Source: Dokdonia sp. PRO95 (GTDB lineage Bacteria; Bacteroidota; Bacteroidia; Flavobacteriales; Flavobacteriaceae). From it: a stretch of 55,955 bases of DNA. A program made the position numbers and the translations under genes. The stretch spans positions 2,191,244 through 2,247,198 of the forward strand of contig NZ_CM001837.1 in NCBI RefSeq assembly GCF_000355805.1, given 5' to 3'. Positions 37,731 through 45,555 of the stretch are shown in pieces; position 1 is the first letter of the stretch, and the number at the start of each line of letters is the position of its first letter. The notes below the pieces were generated by a model. It did no database searches. It saw only the letters and a program-made list of their open reading frames with translations, and was not told the DNA's origin.

Positions 37731-37835
37731 ATCTGCGTGAGGGATCGCAGTGGTTACCCTGCAGGCTCTTGAAGCGATAGCGAAAGCAGCCGAAGCGTAT
37801 AAACGTAGAGCCCGACCCTTGTGGTCACGCCCAAA
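37731..37835 (+). ncRNA. Candidate structured RNA or structured repeat element
   Basis: A GC-rich island in the 298-base gap between DUF493 and DUF4290. Long-range pairing is visible: GCGTGA (37735-37740) with TCACGC (37825-37830), GGG (37741-37743) with CCC (37816-37818), and GGCTCT (37764-37769) with AGAGCC (37807-37812). The sequence style (GAGGGATCGCAG ... GAGCCCGACCC) resembles elements I recall from other flavobacterial genomes; Flavo-1 is one Rfam candidate, not verified. No open frame of note. Strand is chosen by the T run at about 37861 and is uncertain. Confidence 0.5.
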
Positions 37836-37970
37836 GTAATCTCAAATTACAATAAAAACCTTTTTTTATCGTAATGTTATCAATTTACTAAAGACTAGAT
37901 GCGTTTACACAAATTTTAGTATTTTGCACATGTCTTTACTTAGAGGACGACTTCACTTAATTTTTTACAA

Positions 37971-38627
37971 TTGATAGATCAATTAGAGTACAATACGGAG
38001 AGAGATCATCTCATCATACCCGAGTACGGGCGCCATATACAGAAAATGGTAAATGATGCGACGGCAATGGAAGACGCAGATGAGCGTAATAAAACAGCTA
38101 AGGCAATCATAGCGGTAATGGGTAATTTACAACCACACTTGCGTGATGTGCCAGATTTTCAACACAAGCTTTGGGATCAGTTATTTATAATGTCTGACTT
38201 TCAACTTGATGTAGAATCTCCATATGGTAAACCATCAAGAGAGGAGCTTGCAGAGCGTCCACAACCTTTAGAATACCCACAAAATCACCCTAAATACCGA
38301 TTTTATGGTAATAACATCAAACGTATGATTGATGTAGCCGTAGGCTGGGAAAAAGGAGAAATGCGAGAAGGACTTGCAATGACCATTGCAAATCACATGA
38401 AAAAGTGTTTCTTAAATTGGAATAAAGATACGGTAGATGATGATGTGATATTTGATCATTTATTTGAGCTAAGTAATGGTGAGATTAATCTCAAAGAACG
38501 TGATGAAGAATTACGAGATTCCGACAGATTAATAAGAGCAAATAAGAAAGCAAAAGCTGCCGATAATCCTGTTAAGAAGAGGAGCTACTCAAAAAACAAC
38601 AACAATAACCGCAAGAAGCGTTACTAA
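37971..38627 (+). CDS. DUF4290 family protein
   Basis: A 218-residue soluble protein. LEYNTERDHLIIPEYGRHIQKMV at the start (split over residues 5-27) and the HPKYRFYGNNIKRMI segment are typical of DUF4290, a Bacteroidota family without known function. The C terminus is a basic, Asn/Lys-rich tail (KNNNNNRKKRY). The start codon appears to be TTG; the first ATG would remove the conserved N terminus. It lies 22 bases upstream of murA and is probably co-transcribed, as usual in this phylum. Confidence 0.83.
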   Translation: MIDQLEYNTERDHLIIPEYGRHIQKMVNDATAMEDADERNKTAKAIIAVMGNLQPHLRDVPDFQHKLWDQLFIMSDFQLDVESPYGKPSREELAERPQPLEYPQNHPKYRFYGNNIKRMIDVAVGWEKGEMREGLAMTIANHMKKCFLNWNKDTVDDDVIFDHLFELSNGEINLKERDEELRDSDRLIRANKKAKAADNPVKKRSYSKNNNNNRKKRY

Positions 38628-38649
38628 AAATATATATTTCTAATTAACT

Positions 38650-39963
38650 ATGGCAACATTTCAGATCGAGGGAGGTCACCAGCTTAAGGGCGACATCCAA
38701 CCACAAGGAGCAAAAAATGAGGCACTACAAATTTTATGCGGCGTATTACTCACTCCTGAAAAAGTAACCATAAGTAATGTGCCAGACATTATAGATGTAA
38801 ACAAGCTCATCATGATCTTGCAAAATCTAGGCGTTAAGGTGGAGAAAATAGCCAAAGGTGAATTCACTTTTCAAGCAGATGATCTCAATCTTGAGTACCT
38901 AGAAAGTGAGAAGTTTAAGAAAGAAGGAAGTGGTCTGCGTGGTTCTATAATGATTGTAGGGCCATTACTAGCTCGCTTTGGTAAAGGATATATTCCTCGC
39001 CCGGGAGGAGATAAAATAGGACGTAGACGTCTTGATACCCACTTTGAAGGTTTTATTAAACTTGGAGCAAAATTTCGCTACAACCGTGAGGAGCGATTCT
39101 ATGGTGTAGAGGCTCCAGAAGGACTTACAGGTGCATACATGCTACTAGACGAAGCATCTGTGACTGGTACTGCAAACATTGTAATGGCAGCTGTACTTGC
39201 AAAAGGAACAACTACAATTTATAATGCCGCTTGTGAGCCTTATTTACAGCAGCTTTGTAAAATGATGGTACGCATGGGAGCAAATATCCAAGGGATAGGC
39301 TCTAACATGCTTATTATAGAAGGAGTAGAGAAACTAGGTGGTTGCGAGCATAGAGTATTACCAGATATGATCGAAATAGGATCTTGGATAGGTCTTGCTG
39401 CAATGACTAAGAGTGAGATTACTATTAAAAATGTAAGCTGGGATGATCTAGGTGTTATACCTAATACCTTTAGAAAACTAGGGATTACGCTAGAACGTAA
39501 AGGAGATGATATTTACATTCCTGCACATACAGAGGGTTATCAGGTGGAATCATATATTGATGGTTCATTTATGACTATTTCTGATGCACCATGGCCAGGT
39601 TTTACTCCAGATCTTTTAAGTATTATTCTTGTAGTGGCAACCCAAGCAAAGGGCGAACTAATGGTTCACCAGAAAATGTTTGAAAGCCGTTTGTTCTTTA
39701 CAGATAAGCTTATAGATATGGGAGCAAAAGTGATACTTTGTGATCCGCATCGTGCAACTGTGATTGGACATAACTTCCAGTCTACGCTTAAGGCTACCAC
39801 AATGACATCGCCAGATATACGTGCCGGTATCTCATTACTTATTGCAGCTTTAAGTGCAAAAGGAACTTCTACTATTCATAATATCGAGCAAATAGACCGT
39901 GGTTATGAAAACATAGATGAGCGTCTTAGAGCAATAGGAGCAAAAATCACTAGAATAGATTAA
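38650..39963 (+). CDS. murA: UDP-N-acetylglucosamine 1-carboxyvinyltransferase
   Basis: A 437-residue EPSP-synthase-like enzyme for the first committed step of peptidoglycan synthesis. Substrate-binding K22 and N23 are in QGAKNEAL, and the C-terminal half has FESRLFFTDKL and the RAGISLLIAALSAKG segment. The active-site loop reads RPGGDKIGRRRLD: the usual catalytic Cys (Cys115 in E. coli) is Asp at residue 121 (GAT at 39010-39012). Such Asp variants are known to be active and fosfomycin-insensitive in other bacteria. Followed by a strong terminator. Confidence 0.95.
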   Translation: MATFQIEGGHQLKGDIQPQGAKNEALQILCGVLLTPEKVTISNVPDIIDVNKLIMILQNLGVKVEKIAKGEFTFQADDLNLEYLESEKFKKEGSGLRGSIMIVGPLLARFGKGYIPRPGGDKIGRRRLDTHFEGFIKLGAKFRYNREERFYGVEAPEGLTGAYMLLDEASVTGTANIVMAAVLAKGTTTIYNAACEPYLQQLCKMMVRMGANIQGIGSNMLIIEGVEKLGGCEHRVLPDMIEIGSWIGLAAMTKSEITIKNVSWDDLGVIPNTFRKLGITLERKGDDIYIPAHTEGYQVESYIDGSFMTISDAPWPGFTPDLLSIILVVATQAKGELMVHQKMFESRLFFTDKLIDMGAKVILCDPHRATVIGHNFQSTLKATTMTSPDIRAGISLLIAALSAKGTSTIHNIEQIDRGYENIDERLRAIGAKITRID

Positions 39964-39986
39964 TCTAATCTCTAGTTATAAAATTT

Positions 39987-40019
39987 AAAAAAGGCGCAAA
40001 TATCATTTGCGCCTTTTTT
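39987..40019 (+). terminator. Rho-independent terminator of murA
   Basis: GGCGCAAA and TTTGCGCC form a stem with a five-base loop, A run before and six T after. About 25 bases past the murA stop. Confidence 0.92.
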
Positions 40020-40032
40020 GTGGAATAGATTC

Positions 40033-40040
40033 TACCTTTG
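40033..40040 (+). promoter_or_regulatory. -7 box (TACCTTTG) of the GDPD gene, leaderless spacing
   Basis: Exact TAnnTTTG match, five bases before the ATG at 40046. A TTG in the terminator tail is only 12 bases upstream. Confidence 0.5.
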
Positions 40041-40045
40041 TGTAC

Positions 40046-41170
40046 ATGATTCGTTTAATCAGCATAACGCTTTTATTTTCAATACTCATCTTATCTTGTG
40101 ATCAAATGGAGGAACCTCAAATTCATAATACGCCTATTGTTATTGCACACAGGGGAGCACAATTTTTATATCCCGAGCATACGATGGAAGGGTATAAAAA
40201 AGCAATCGAACTAGGCGCAGATTTTATAGAGCCAGATCTTGTGATGACAAAGGATGGAATTCTTGTAGCTAGGCATGAGCCTTTTATTTCTGAAACGACT
40301 AATGTCTCTGCGCTCCCAGAATATGCAGATCGTAAAACAACCAAAATGCTTGATGGTGTAGCTGTGACAGATTGGTTTGTATCTGACTTCACGTTTAGCG
40401 AACTCAAAACACTACGAGCTAGGCAGTCTTGGGAAGAGAGAACTCACGAGTATGATGATCTTTTTGAGATCCCTACGTTTGAGGAGATTATCGCTTTCGC
40501 GAAAGCGCATAAAACCACATCAGGAAATTCTGTGGGTATTTATCCAGAATTAAAGCATCCTAGTTTTCATAAAAGTCTAGGGCTCGCCATGGAAGATGTC
40601 TTCCTTAATCAGATTACAATTGCTGGTTATGTAAGTAAGACTTCTCCCATTTTTGTGCAATGTTTTGAGGTGAGTACGTTGCAGTACATAGCAACTCATT
40701 CTGAAGTGAGACTTATACAGCTTATTGGTGCAGCTGGAATCTCTAGTAATGGAGATTTACGCTTCACTAAAGAAGATGGCAGCTATGATCCAGAAGGGCA
40801 ACCTTATGATTTCATACTTAATAAAAATGCTCACACGTACAGCTACTTTACAACCGAAGAGGGAATGAAGTTTGTCTCCGCCTATGCAGATGGTATAGGT
40901 CCTTGGAAACCTTTTGTAATTTCTTATAGTAAAACAGATGAAGGAGAGGTTGAGGTGCTAGCTCCTACAGATTTTGTTGCGATGGCACATAAGTATAAGT
41001 TAGAAGTGCATCCGTACACCTTTAGAAAAGAAGATACCCTGTGGAATAATAATAAGAGTGGTGCAACCGAGTATCAATTGTTTTTTAAGGCAGGGGTAGA
41101 CGGAGTTTTTAGCGATTATACTAAGGATGCCGTTGCTGCTAGAAACAAATTCTTTACTACTAGAGATTAG
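40046..41170 (+). CDS. Glycerophosphodiester phosphodiesterase, lipoprotein
   Basis: A 374-residue enzyme. The ATG at 40046 gives a lipoprotein signal (MIRLISITLLFSILILSC); the longer frame from 40007 would run through the terminator and promoter box. GDPD landmarks: IAHRGAQFLYPEHTMEGY with the catalytic His, GADFIEPDLVMTKDG with the metal-binding Glu and Asp, then RHEPFI, and PELKHPSFH. The length matches the periplasmic GlpQ type. It hydrolyses glycerophosphodiesters to glycerol-3-phosphate. The palindrome at 40492 encodes AFAKA between EEII and HKTTSG. Confidence 0.9.
   Translation: MIRLISITLLFSILILSCDQMEEPQIHNTPIVIAHRGAQFLYPEHTMEGYKKAIELGADFIEPDLVMTKDGILVARHEPFISETTNVSALPEYADRKTTKMLDGVAVTDWFVSDFTFSELKTLRARQSWEERTHEYDDLFEIPTFEEIIAFAKAHKTTSGNSVGIYPELKHPSFHKSLGLAMEDVFLNQITIAGYVSKTSPIFVQCFEVSTLQYIATHSEVRLIQLIGAAGISSNGDLRFTKEDGSYDPEGQPYDFILNKNAHTYSYFTTEEGMKFVSAYADGIGPWKPFVISYSKTDEGEVEVLAPTDFVAMAHKYKLEVHPYTFRKEDTLWNNNKSGATEYQLFFKAGVDGVFSDYTKDAVAARNKFFTTRD
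40492..40507. repeat. Dispersed palindrome, full 16-base form, inside the GDPD gene
   Basis: Perfect CGCTTTCGCGAAAGCG read as Ala-Phe-Ala-Lys-Ala in EEIIAFAKAHKT. Confidence 0.9.
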
Positions 41171-41207
41171 TTATTATAAGTAATAATATTTTCTTTACTT
41201 CTTTTGT

Positions 41208-41215
41208 TACCTTTG
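41208..41215 (+). promoter_or_regulatory. -7 box (TACCTTTG) of mtaB
   Basis: Exact TAnnTTTG match, 41 bases upstream of the mtaB ATG. Confidence 0.45.
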
Positions 41216-41256
41216 CAGTCCTCAAAAATTGAGCAATTTTTTCAAATCATCACCAC

Positions 41257-42600
41257 ATGTCCTCTACAAAGAAAGTCGCATTTTATACATTAGGTTGTAA
41301 ACTCAATTTTTCAGAGACTAGTACTATTGCTCGTAGTTTTGGACAGGAAGGTTTTGATAAAGTCGAGTTTTCTGAGCCTGCAGATGTCTATGTGATAAAT
41401 ACATGTAGTGTGACAGAAAATGCAGATAAGCGTTTTAAGTCTATTGTAAAACAAGCTCAAAAAGTAAATCCAGAAGGAGTCACTGTCGCAGTAGGTTGTT
41501 ATGCACAACTCAAGCCAGAAGAGCTTGCTGCTGTAGATGGTGTAGATCTCGTTCTTGGAGCGACAGAGAAGTTTAATGTTACTAGCTATATAAACGATTT
41601 ACTAGATAATCCAGATAGATCTAAGGAAGGTGGAGAAGTGCACGCTTGTGAGATTCAAGATGCAGATTTCTATGTAAGTTCTTATTCTATAGGAGATAGA
41701 ACTCGTGCCTTTCTAAAGGTGCAAGATGGCTGTGATTATAAATGCACCTATTGTACCATACCACTCGCTAGAGGTATTTCTAGAAGTGATACATTACAAA
41801 ATGTACTCGATAACGCTTCAAAAATAGCTGCGCAAGGTATAAAAGAGATTGTGCTTACTGGAGTTAATATAGGAGATTACGGTAAGGGTGAATTTGGTAA
41901 TAAAAAACACGAGCATACTTTTTTAGAACTTGTACAAGAACTTGATAAAGTAGAAGGAATAGAACGCTTAAGAATATCTTCCATAGAGCCTAATCTTCTT
42001 AAGAATGAAACAATAGATGTGGTGTCTAAGTCACGCACTTTTGTACCTCATTTTCACATTCCACTGCAGAGTGGAAGTAACAAGATTCTTGGGTTAATGC
42101 GTCGTCGTTATCAACGAGAGCTGTATGTAGACCGTGTTGCTAAAATAAAGGAGGTTATGCCCCACGCTTGTATAGGTGTAGATGTAATCGTAGGTTTTCC
42201 AGGAGAAACAGATGAGGATTTTCTAGAAACGTATAATTTCCTTACTAGTTTAGACATCTCTTACCTACACGTCTTCACGTACTCAGAACGTGATAATACT
42301 CCTGCAGCTGCAATGGATGGCGTAGTTCCCAAAAAAGTGCGAAGTAAACGTAGTAAAATGTTACGAGGACTTTCAGCCAAAATGCGTAGAGCATTCTATG
42401 AGTCTCAATTAAACAGCACGCGTACTGTACTTTTTGAAAGTGAGAATAAGGAAGGCTACATTCACGGGTTTACAGAAAATTACGTAAAAGTAAAATCTCC
42501 TTGGAATCCAGAACTTGTAAATACATTGCATGAGGTGGAGCTAACTTCCATAGACGATGATGGAATGGTAAGATTTGAATTTACAAAAGTTGAGGTGTAG
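41257..42600 (+). CDS. mtaB: tRNA (t6A37) methylthiotransferase MtaB
   Basis: A 447-residue radical SAM methylthiotransferase. The UPF0004 domain supplies C14 (TLGCKLN), C50 (INTCSVT) and C81 (GCYAQ) for the first 4Fe-4S cluster. The radical SAM cluster is C159, C163 and C166 (CDYKCTYC). A TRAM-like tail ends the protein. TLGCKLNFSE and NTCSVTENAD point to the MtaB group rather than MiaB or RimO. It adds a methylthio group to t6A37 of ANN-decoding tRNAs. Convergent with the acetyltransferase gene across the palindrome at 42607. Confidence 0.87.
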   Translation: MSSTKKVAFYTLGCKLNFSETSTIARSFGQEGFDKVEFSEPADVYVINTCSVTENADKRFKSIVKQAQKVNPEGVTVAVGCYAQLKPEELAAVDGVDLVLGATEKFNVTSYINDLLDNPDRSKEGGEVHACEIQDADFYVSSYSIGDRTRAFLKVQDGCDYKCTYCTIPLARGISRSDTLQNVLDNASKIAAQGIKEIVLTGVNIGDYGKGEFGNKKHEHTFLELVQELDKVEGIERLRISSIEPNLLKNETIDVVSKSRTFVPHFHIPLQSGSNKILGLMRRRYQRELYVDRVAKIKEVMPHACIGVDVIVGFPGETDEDFLETYNFLTSLDISYLHVFTYSERDNTPAAAMDGVVPKKVRSKRSKMLRGLSAKMRRAFYESQLNSTRTVLFESENKEGYIHGFTENYVKVKSPWNPELVNTLHEVELTSIDDDGMVRFEFTKVEV

Positions 42601-42606
42601 ATAATT

Positions 42607-42621
42607 GCTTTCGCGAAAGCG
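42607..42621. repeat. Dispersed palindrome, 15-base form, between convergent genes
   Basis: GCTTTCGCGAAAGCG in the 33-base gap between mtaB and the acetyltransferase gene. No classical terminator is present there. Confidence 0.9.
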
Positions 42622-42633
42622 CACTTTAAAAAT

Positions 42634-43224
42634 CTACTCTTCTTTACTATCCAGAATATCAATAAATCGCGTGTTCTTAATTTCTTCCCATTCTTCTTTG
42701 AGAATAGAATAACAACAAGAATTACGGCGTCTGCCATTCTTTGTAATAATATCCTTGCGCATAATACCTTCAAGCGTTGCGCCTAGTTTTTCTACCGCTT
42801 TTCTTGAGCGAGTATTACGCTCATCAATACGAAATTCTACGCGTTCATAACGTAGCTTTTCAAAGGCATAACGTAACATGAGAAACTTAACATGTAAGTT
42901 AAGACCGCTTCCGCGAAAATCTTCTCCAAGCCACGTCCATCCTATATGAACTACTTTATTTAAGGCGTCTATGTTACCAAATCGAGTAGATCCAGCAAAT
43001 TTGCCATGTTTTTTATCAAAAATTATAAATGGTAAAGCAGTTCCTAGAGATTGCCTTTTAATCGCGTCTTTTATATAAGCTGTAAGTTTAGGCCCAGTAG
43101 ATATGTCTGAACCGCCATAAGCGTTAAGATCGACTTCTTGTGATAGTGGAAGAAGATCACTGTAGTGATAATTTTCTAAGGCAAGTAATTTAGCTCTTTC
43201 GTTTTCTAATGTCTTTACTTTCAT
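42634..43224 (-). CDS. GNAT family N-acetyltransferase (RimJ/RimL-like)
   Basis: A 196-residue protein. The acetyl-CoA-binding motif A is WTWLGEDFRGSGLNLHVK, with the Arg-Gly-Ser-Gly pyrophosphate loop. The later FRIDERNTRSRKAVEKLGATLEGIMR is typical of the RimJ/RimL subgroup that acetylates N-terminal or side-chain amines. The substrate is unknown. The segment coding GEDFRGSG (near 42906) resembles a degenerate palindrome, but the Arg-Gly-Ser-Gly is required by the family. Confidence 0.87.
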   Translation of the reverse strand: MKVKTLENERAKLLALENYHYSDLLPLSQEVDLNAYGGSDISTGPKLTAYIKDAIKRQSLGTALPFIIFDKKHGKFAGSTRFGNIDALNKVVHIGWTWLGEDFRGSGLNLHVKFLMLRYAFEKLRYERVEFRIDERNTRSRKAVEKLGATLEGIMRKDIITKNGRRRNSCCYSILKEEWEEIKNTRFIDILDSKEE

Positions 43225-43227
43225 ATC

Positions 43228-43266
43228 AAAAAAAATGTGTCGTATTTAAAAATACGACACATTTTG
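43228..43266 (-). terminator. Terminator of the lipoprotein gene at 43291
   Basis: AAATGTGTCGTATTT pairs with AAATACGACACATTT across a short loop. On the minus strand it is followed by seven to eight T. It sits between the lipoprotein stop and the acetyltransferase start. Confidence 0.9.
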
Positions 43267-43290
43267 TAAGAAGCGATATGTTATGAGTTA

Positions 43291-43824
43291 TTATACTCCT
43301 AAAATCTCAGCATCTACTTTAAATTTAGTATAAATCTCGATTTCGTGATCAGACTCTATAGTTTGATCTGTTGTTGTTTCTGTACGTAATCTGTAAGAAT
43401 CTTTCTTAATGTACTCTTCAAGCTCTACATTTTCTATGTCTAGCGTAAGTGAGCGAGCTCCATTTTCTGGTATACCCACTTTAGAAGCTATGAGTTGTTC
43501 TGGAAGACCATCTGCAGTGATATAAATGAAAATTTCATTTAAAAAATCAAAATCACCAGAAGCAGGTGTTTGAAGGTCAAGTCTTATTGTGGTTAACTTT
43601 ACACTCTCCACAAGGCTAGAATTTGTATTGTTGTTCTCAAATTCTGACTCTGAGTTTGTTGTAGTCTCCGGAGTAACAATATCAAACGGCGTACCTAATA
43701 GGGTAGTGGCCTGTATGGTAAAATTTGTAGTGTAGTCTATATCAAACTTAGTGAGCTCATCTATTTTATCACAAGAGATAAATGTTAATATAAGTAATGT
43801 GATAGCTAGTGTCTTTTTAATCAT
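43291..43824 (-). CDS. Hypothetical lipoprotein
   Basis: A 177-residue predicted lipoprotein. The ATG at 43824 gives MIKKTLAITLLILTFISC with Cys18; an upstream ATG at 43845 adds seven residues that do not fit a signal. The mature part is Thr/Asn/Glu-rich and beta-structured (LTTIRLDLQTP, LTLDIENVELEEYI). I do not recognise a family. It is divergent from the thioesterase gene and has its own terminator. Confidence 0.65.
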   Translation of the reverse strand: MIKKTLAITLLILTFISCDKIDELTKFDIDYTTNFTIQATTLLGTPFDIVTPETTTNSESEFENNNTNSSLVESVKLTTIRLDLQTPASGDFDFLNEIFIYITADGLPEQLIASKVGIPENGARSLTLDIENVELEEYIKKDSYRLRTETTTDQTIESDHEIEIYTKFKVDAEILGV

Positions 43825-43902
43825 AATAGAGGGTTTTGTGTTCAATATTAACGAAATTTGATATGCGAAAGTATCTATAATTTGTTTGCTTGAAAGATTT
43901 AT

Positions 43903-44322
43903 ATGAAAAATAGTAAAGAAGAAGTACTAGCACGTCTAGCAGAGAGTTGTAAAAATACTTTAATGGAAACCTTAGATATTACTTATATCGATTTTGGAGA
44001 GGATTTTCTTGTAGCACAAATGCCTGTAACTCCAAAAGTGCATCAGCCTGATGGAGTGCTGCATGGAGGTGCTATGGTTGCACTTGCAGAGAGTGTAGGG
44101 AGCGCGGCTAGTTTTATGTTTCTCAATCAGGAGCATACCATTAGAGGTATCGAAATCTCGGCAAATCATGTGAAGAGCAAACGTGATGGGATGGTTTATG
44201 CAAAAGCTACATTTATACACAAAGGCAGAACCACCCAGCTTTGGAACATCGATGTGGTAGATGAAAATGATGCCCTTATATCTAAATGTAAATTGACTAC
44301 AATCGCATTGCCTAGGAAGTAA
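43903..44322 (+). CDS. Hotdog-fold thioesterase, probably DHNA-CoA thioesterase (MenI-like)
   Basis: A 139-residue PaaI-family hotdog protein. VHQPDGVLHGGAMVALAESVGSAAS (residues about 46-70) carries the HGG turn and the catalytic Glu of this family. Alone the fold does not fix the substrate, but the gene overlaps menF by one base (TAATG) and menD follows. Hydrolysis of 1,4-dihydroxy-2-naphthoyl-CoA, the step between MenB and MenA, is therefore the likely role. This is inference from context. Confidence 0.8.
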   Translation: MKNSKEEVLARLAESCKNTLMETLDITYIDFGEDFLVAQMPVTPKVHQPDGVLHGGAMVALAESVGSAASFMFLNQEHTIRGIEISANHVKSKRDGMVYAKATFIHKGRTTQLWNIDVVDENDALISKCKLTTIALPRK

Positions 44323-45455
44323 TGAATAGCACAGACTTTTTTAACCATATCGAAGAGCATTTTGAAAGTACATTGCCATTTGTGGTGTACAGAAAACCTA
44401 ATCAAGAAAAGATTCATGCGCTTTTACAAGATGATGAAATTCTTCATGAGGTAAATGACTTCTCAGAAAGTGGCTTTGTGTTTGCTCCTTTTGATGCATC
44501 TACTTCAGAGACTGTCTTGATTCCTACAGAAGAGTCTTTTGTTATGGAACTAGATTCTTTTGAAAATGATATACTGCTAGATGCAGAAACAATCGTTGTT
44601 AATCACACAAAAGAAGATCGTGCAGCACATATTGACTTAGTAAGAAAAGGAATTAAGGCCATAGCAGATACGGTTATGAAGAAAGTTGTGCTTTCGCGAA
44701 AGCAAAACATACCGCATAACTATGAATCTCCTGTGGAGATTTTCAAGCGATTACTTGGGACTTATAAAACTGCATTTGTGTATTGCTGGTATCATCCTAA
44801 GGTAGGTTTATGGCTAGGGGCTACTCCGGAAACATTGTTATCTATAAATAATAGACGTTTGCATACCATGTCGCTAGCTGGAACACAGAAAACAAGCACT
44901 AGCTCTCATGTGGTCTGGGGAGCAAAAGAAAGAGAGGAACAACAATTTGTGACAGATTCTATTGTTGAAAATCTATCAACGCTTGTAAATGACCTTCAAG
45001 TTTCTGATGTAATGACTCAGCAAGCAGGAACTTTGCTGCACCTTAAAACAGATATTTCTGCAATCATCAATGAAAATGAAACAAGCATAGCTGCTGTAAT
45101 AAATGCTTTACACCCCACACCAGCCGTTTGCGGACTACCAAAAAATGAAGCAAAAGATTTCATTCTTAATCATGAAGGATATGAACGTTCTTATTATACA
45201 GGGTTCTTAGGAGAACTTAATTATAAAACAGAAAAAAAGAGAGCAAGTACACGTAGGAATGTTGAGAATCTAGCGTATAGCACCATAAAAAAGCATACAC
45301 TCTTATTTGTAAACCTACGATGTATGGAAGTAGATGCTAGTGGAGCACAGTTATATGTAGGTGGAGGAGTAACCGCCTCAAGTGATGCTGTTGCAGAGTG
45401 GGAGGAAACCGTAAATAAGCTTCAAACCATAGCAAAAGTACTACGTACTACATAA
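44322..45455 (+). CDS. menF: Isochorismate synthase
   Basis: A 377-residue chorismate-binding enzyme that converts chorismate to isochorismate, entering menaquinone synthesis. It has VVLSRKQN, LGATPETLLS, SLAGTQK, and the terminal LYVGGGVTASSDAVAEWEETVNKLQ typical of the MenF/EntC/DhbC group. Menaquinone assignment rests on the coupling with the MenI-like gene (one-base overlap) and menD downstream. The palindrome at 44690 encodes Leu-Ser-Arg-Lys of the first motif. Confidence 0.9.
   Translation: MNSTDFFNHIEEHFESTLPFVVYRKPNQEKIHALLQDDEILHEVNDFSESGFVFAPFDASTSETVLIPTEESFVMELDSFENDILLDAETIVVNHTKEDRAAHIDLVRKGIKAIADTVMKKVVLSRKQNIPHNYESPVEIFKRLLGTYKTAFVYCWYHPKVGLWLGATPETLLSINNRRLHTMSLAGTQKTSTSSHVVWGAKEREEQQFVTDSIVENLSTLVNDLQVSDVMTQQAGTLLHLKTDISAIINENETSIAAVINALHPTPAVCGLPKNEAKDFILNHEGYERSYYTGFLGELNYKTEKKRASTRRNVENLAYSTIKKHTLLFVNLRCMEVDASGAQLYVGGGVTASSDAVAEWEETVNKLQTIAKVLRTT
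44690..44703. repeat. Dispersed palindrome, 14-base form, inside menF
   Basis: Perfect GCTTTCGCGAAAGC read as Leu-Ser-Arg-Lys in VVLSRKQN, a segment where this family normally has a Lys-Val-Val-Leu-Ser-Arg stretch. Here the protein motif itself may explain the copy. Confidence 0.85.
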
Positions 45456-45541
45456 TATGAGTGTACGATCTGAGAAACTAAATATCTCAAATTTTCTACA
45501 TTTCCTGATTGTGGATGCCTAATTCTATAGGGTAGAAATCG

Positions 45542-45549
45542 TATTTTTG
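45542..45549 (+). promoter_or_regulatory. -7 box (TATTTTTG) of menD, leaderless spacing
   Basis: Exact TAnnTTTG match, six bases before the ATG at 45556. It implies menD has its own promoter after the 100-base gap to menF. Confidence 0.5.
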
Positions 45550-45555
45550 TTACTA

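Noticed and set aside
41168-41190. AT-only inverted repeat after the GDPD gene
   Set aside because: The stem is weak and made only of A-T pairs; I would not call it a terminator.
42906-42919. Degenerate palindrome CGCTTCCGCGAAA in the acetyltransferase gene
   Set aside because: It encodes the Phe-Arg-Gly-Ser-Gly acetyl-CoA loop required by the GNAT family, so protein function explains it.
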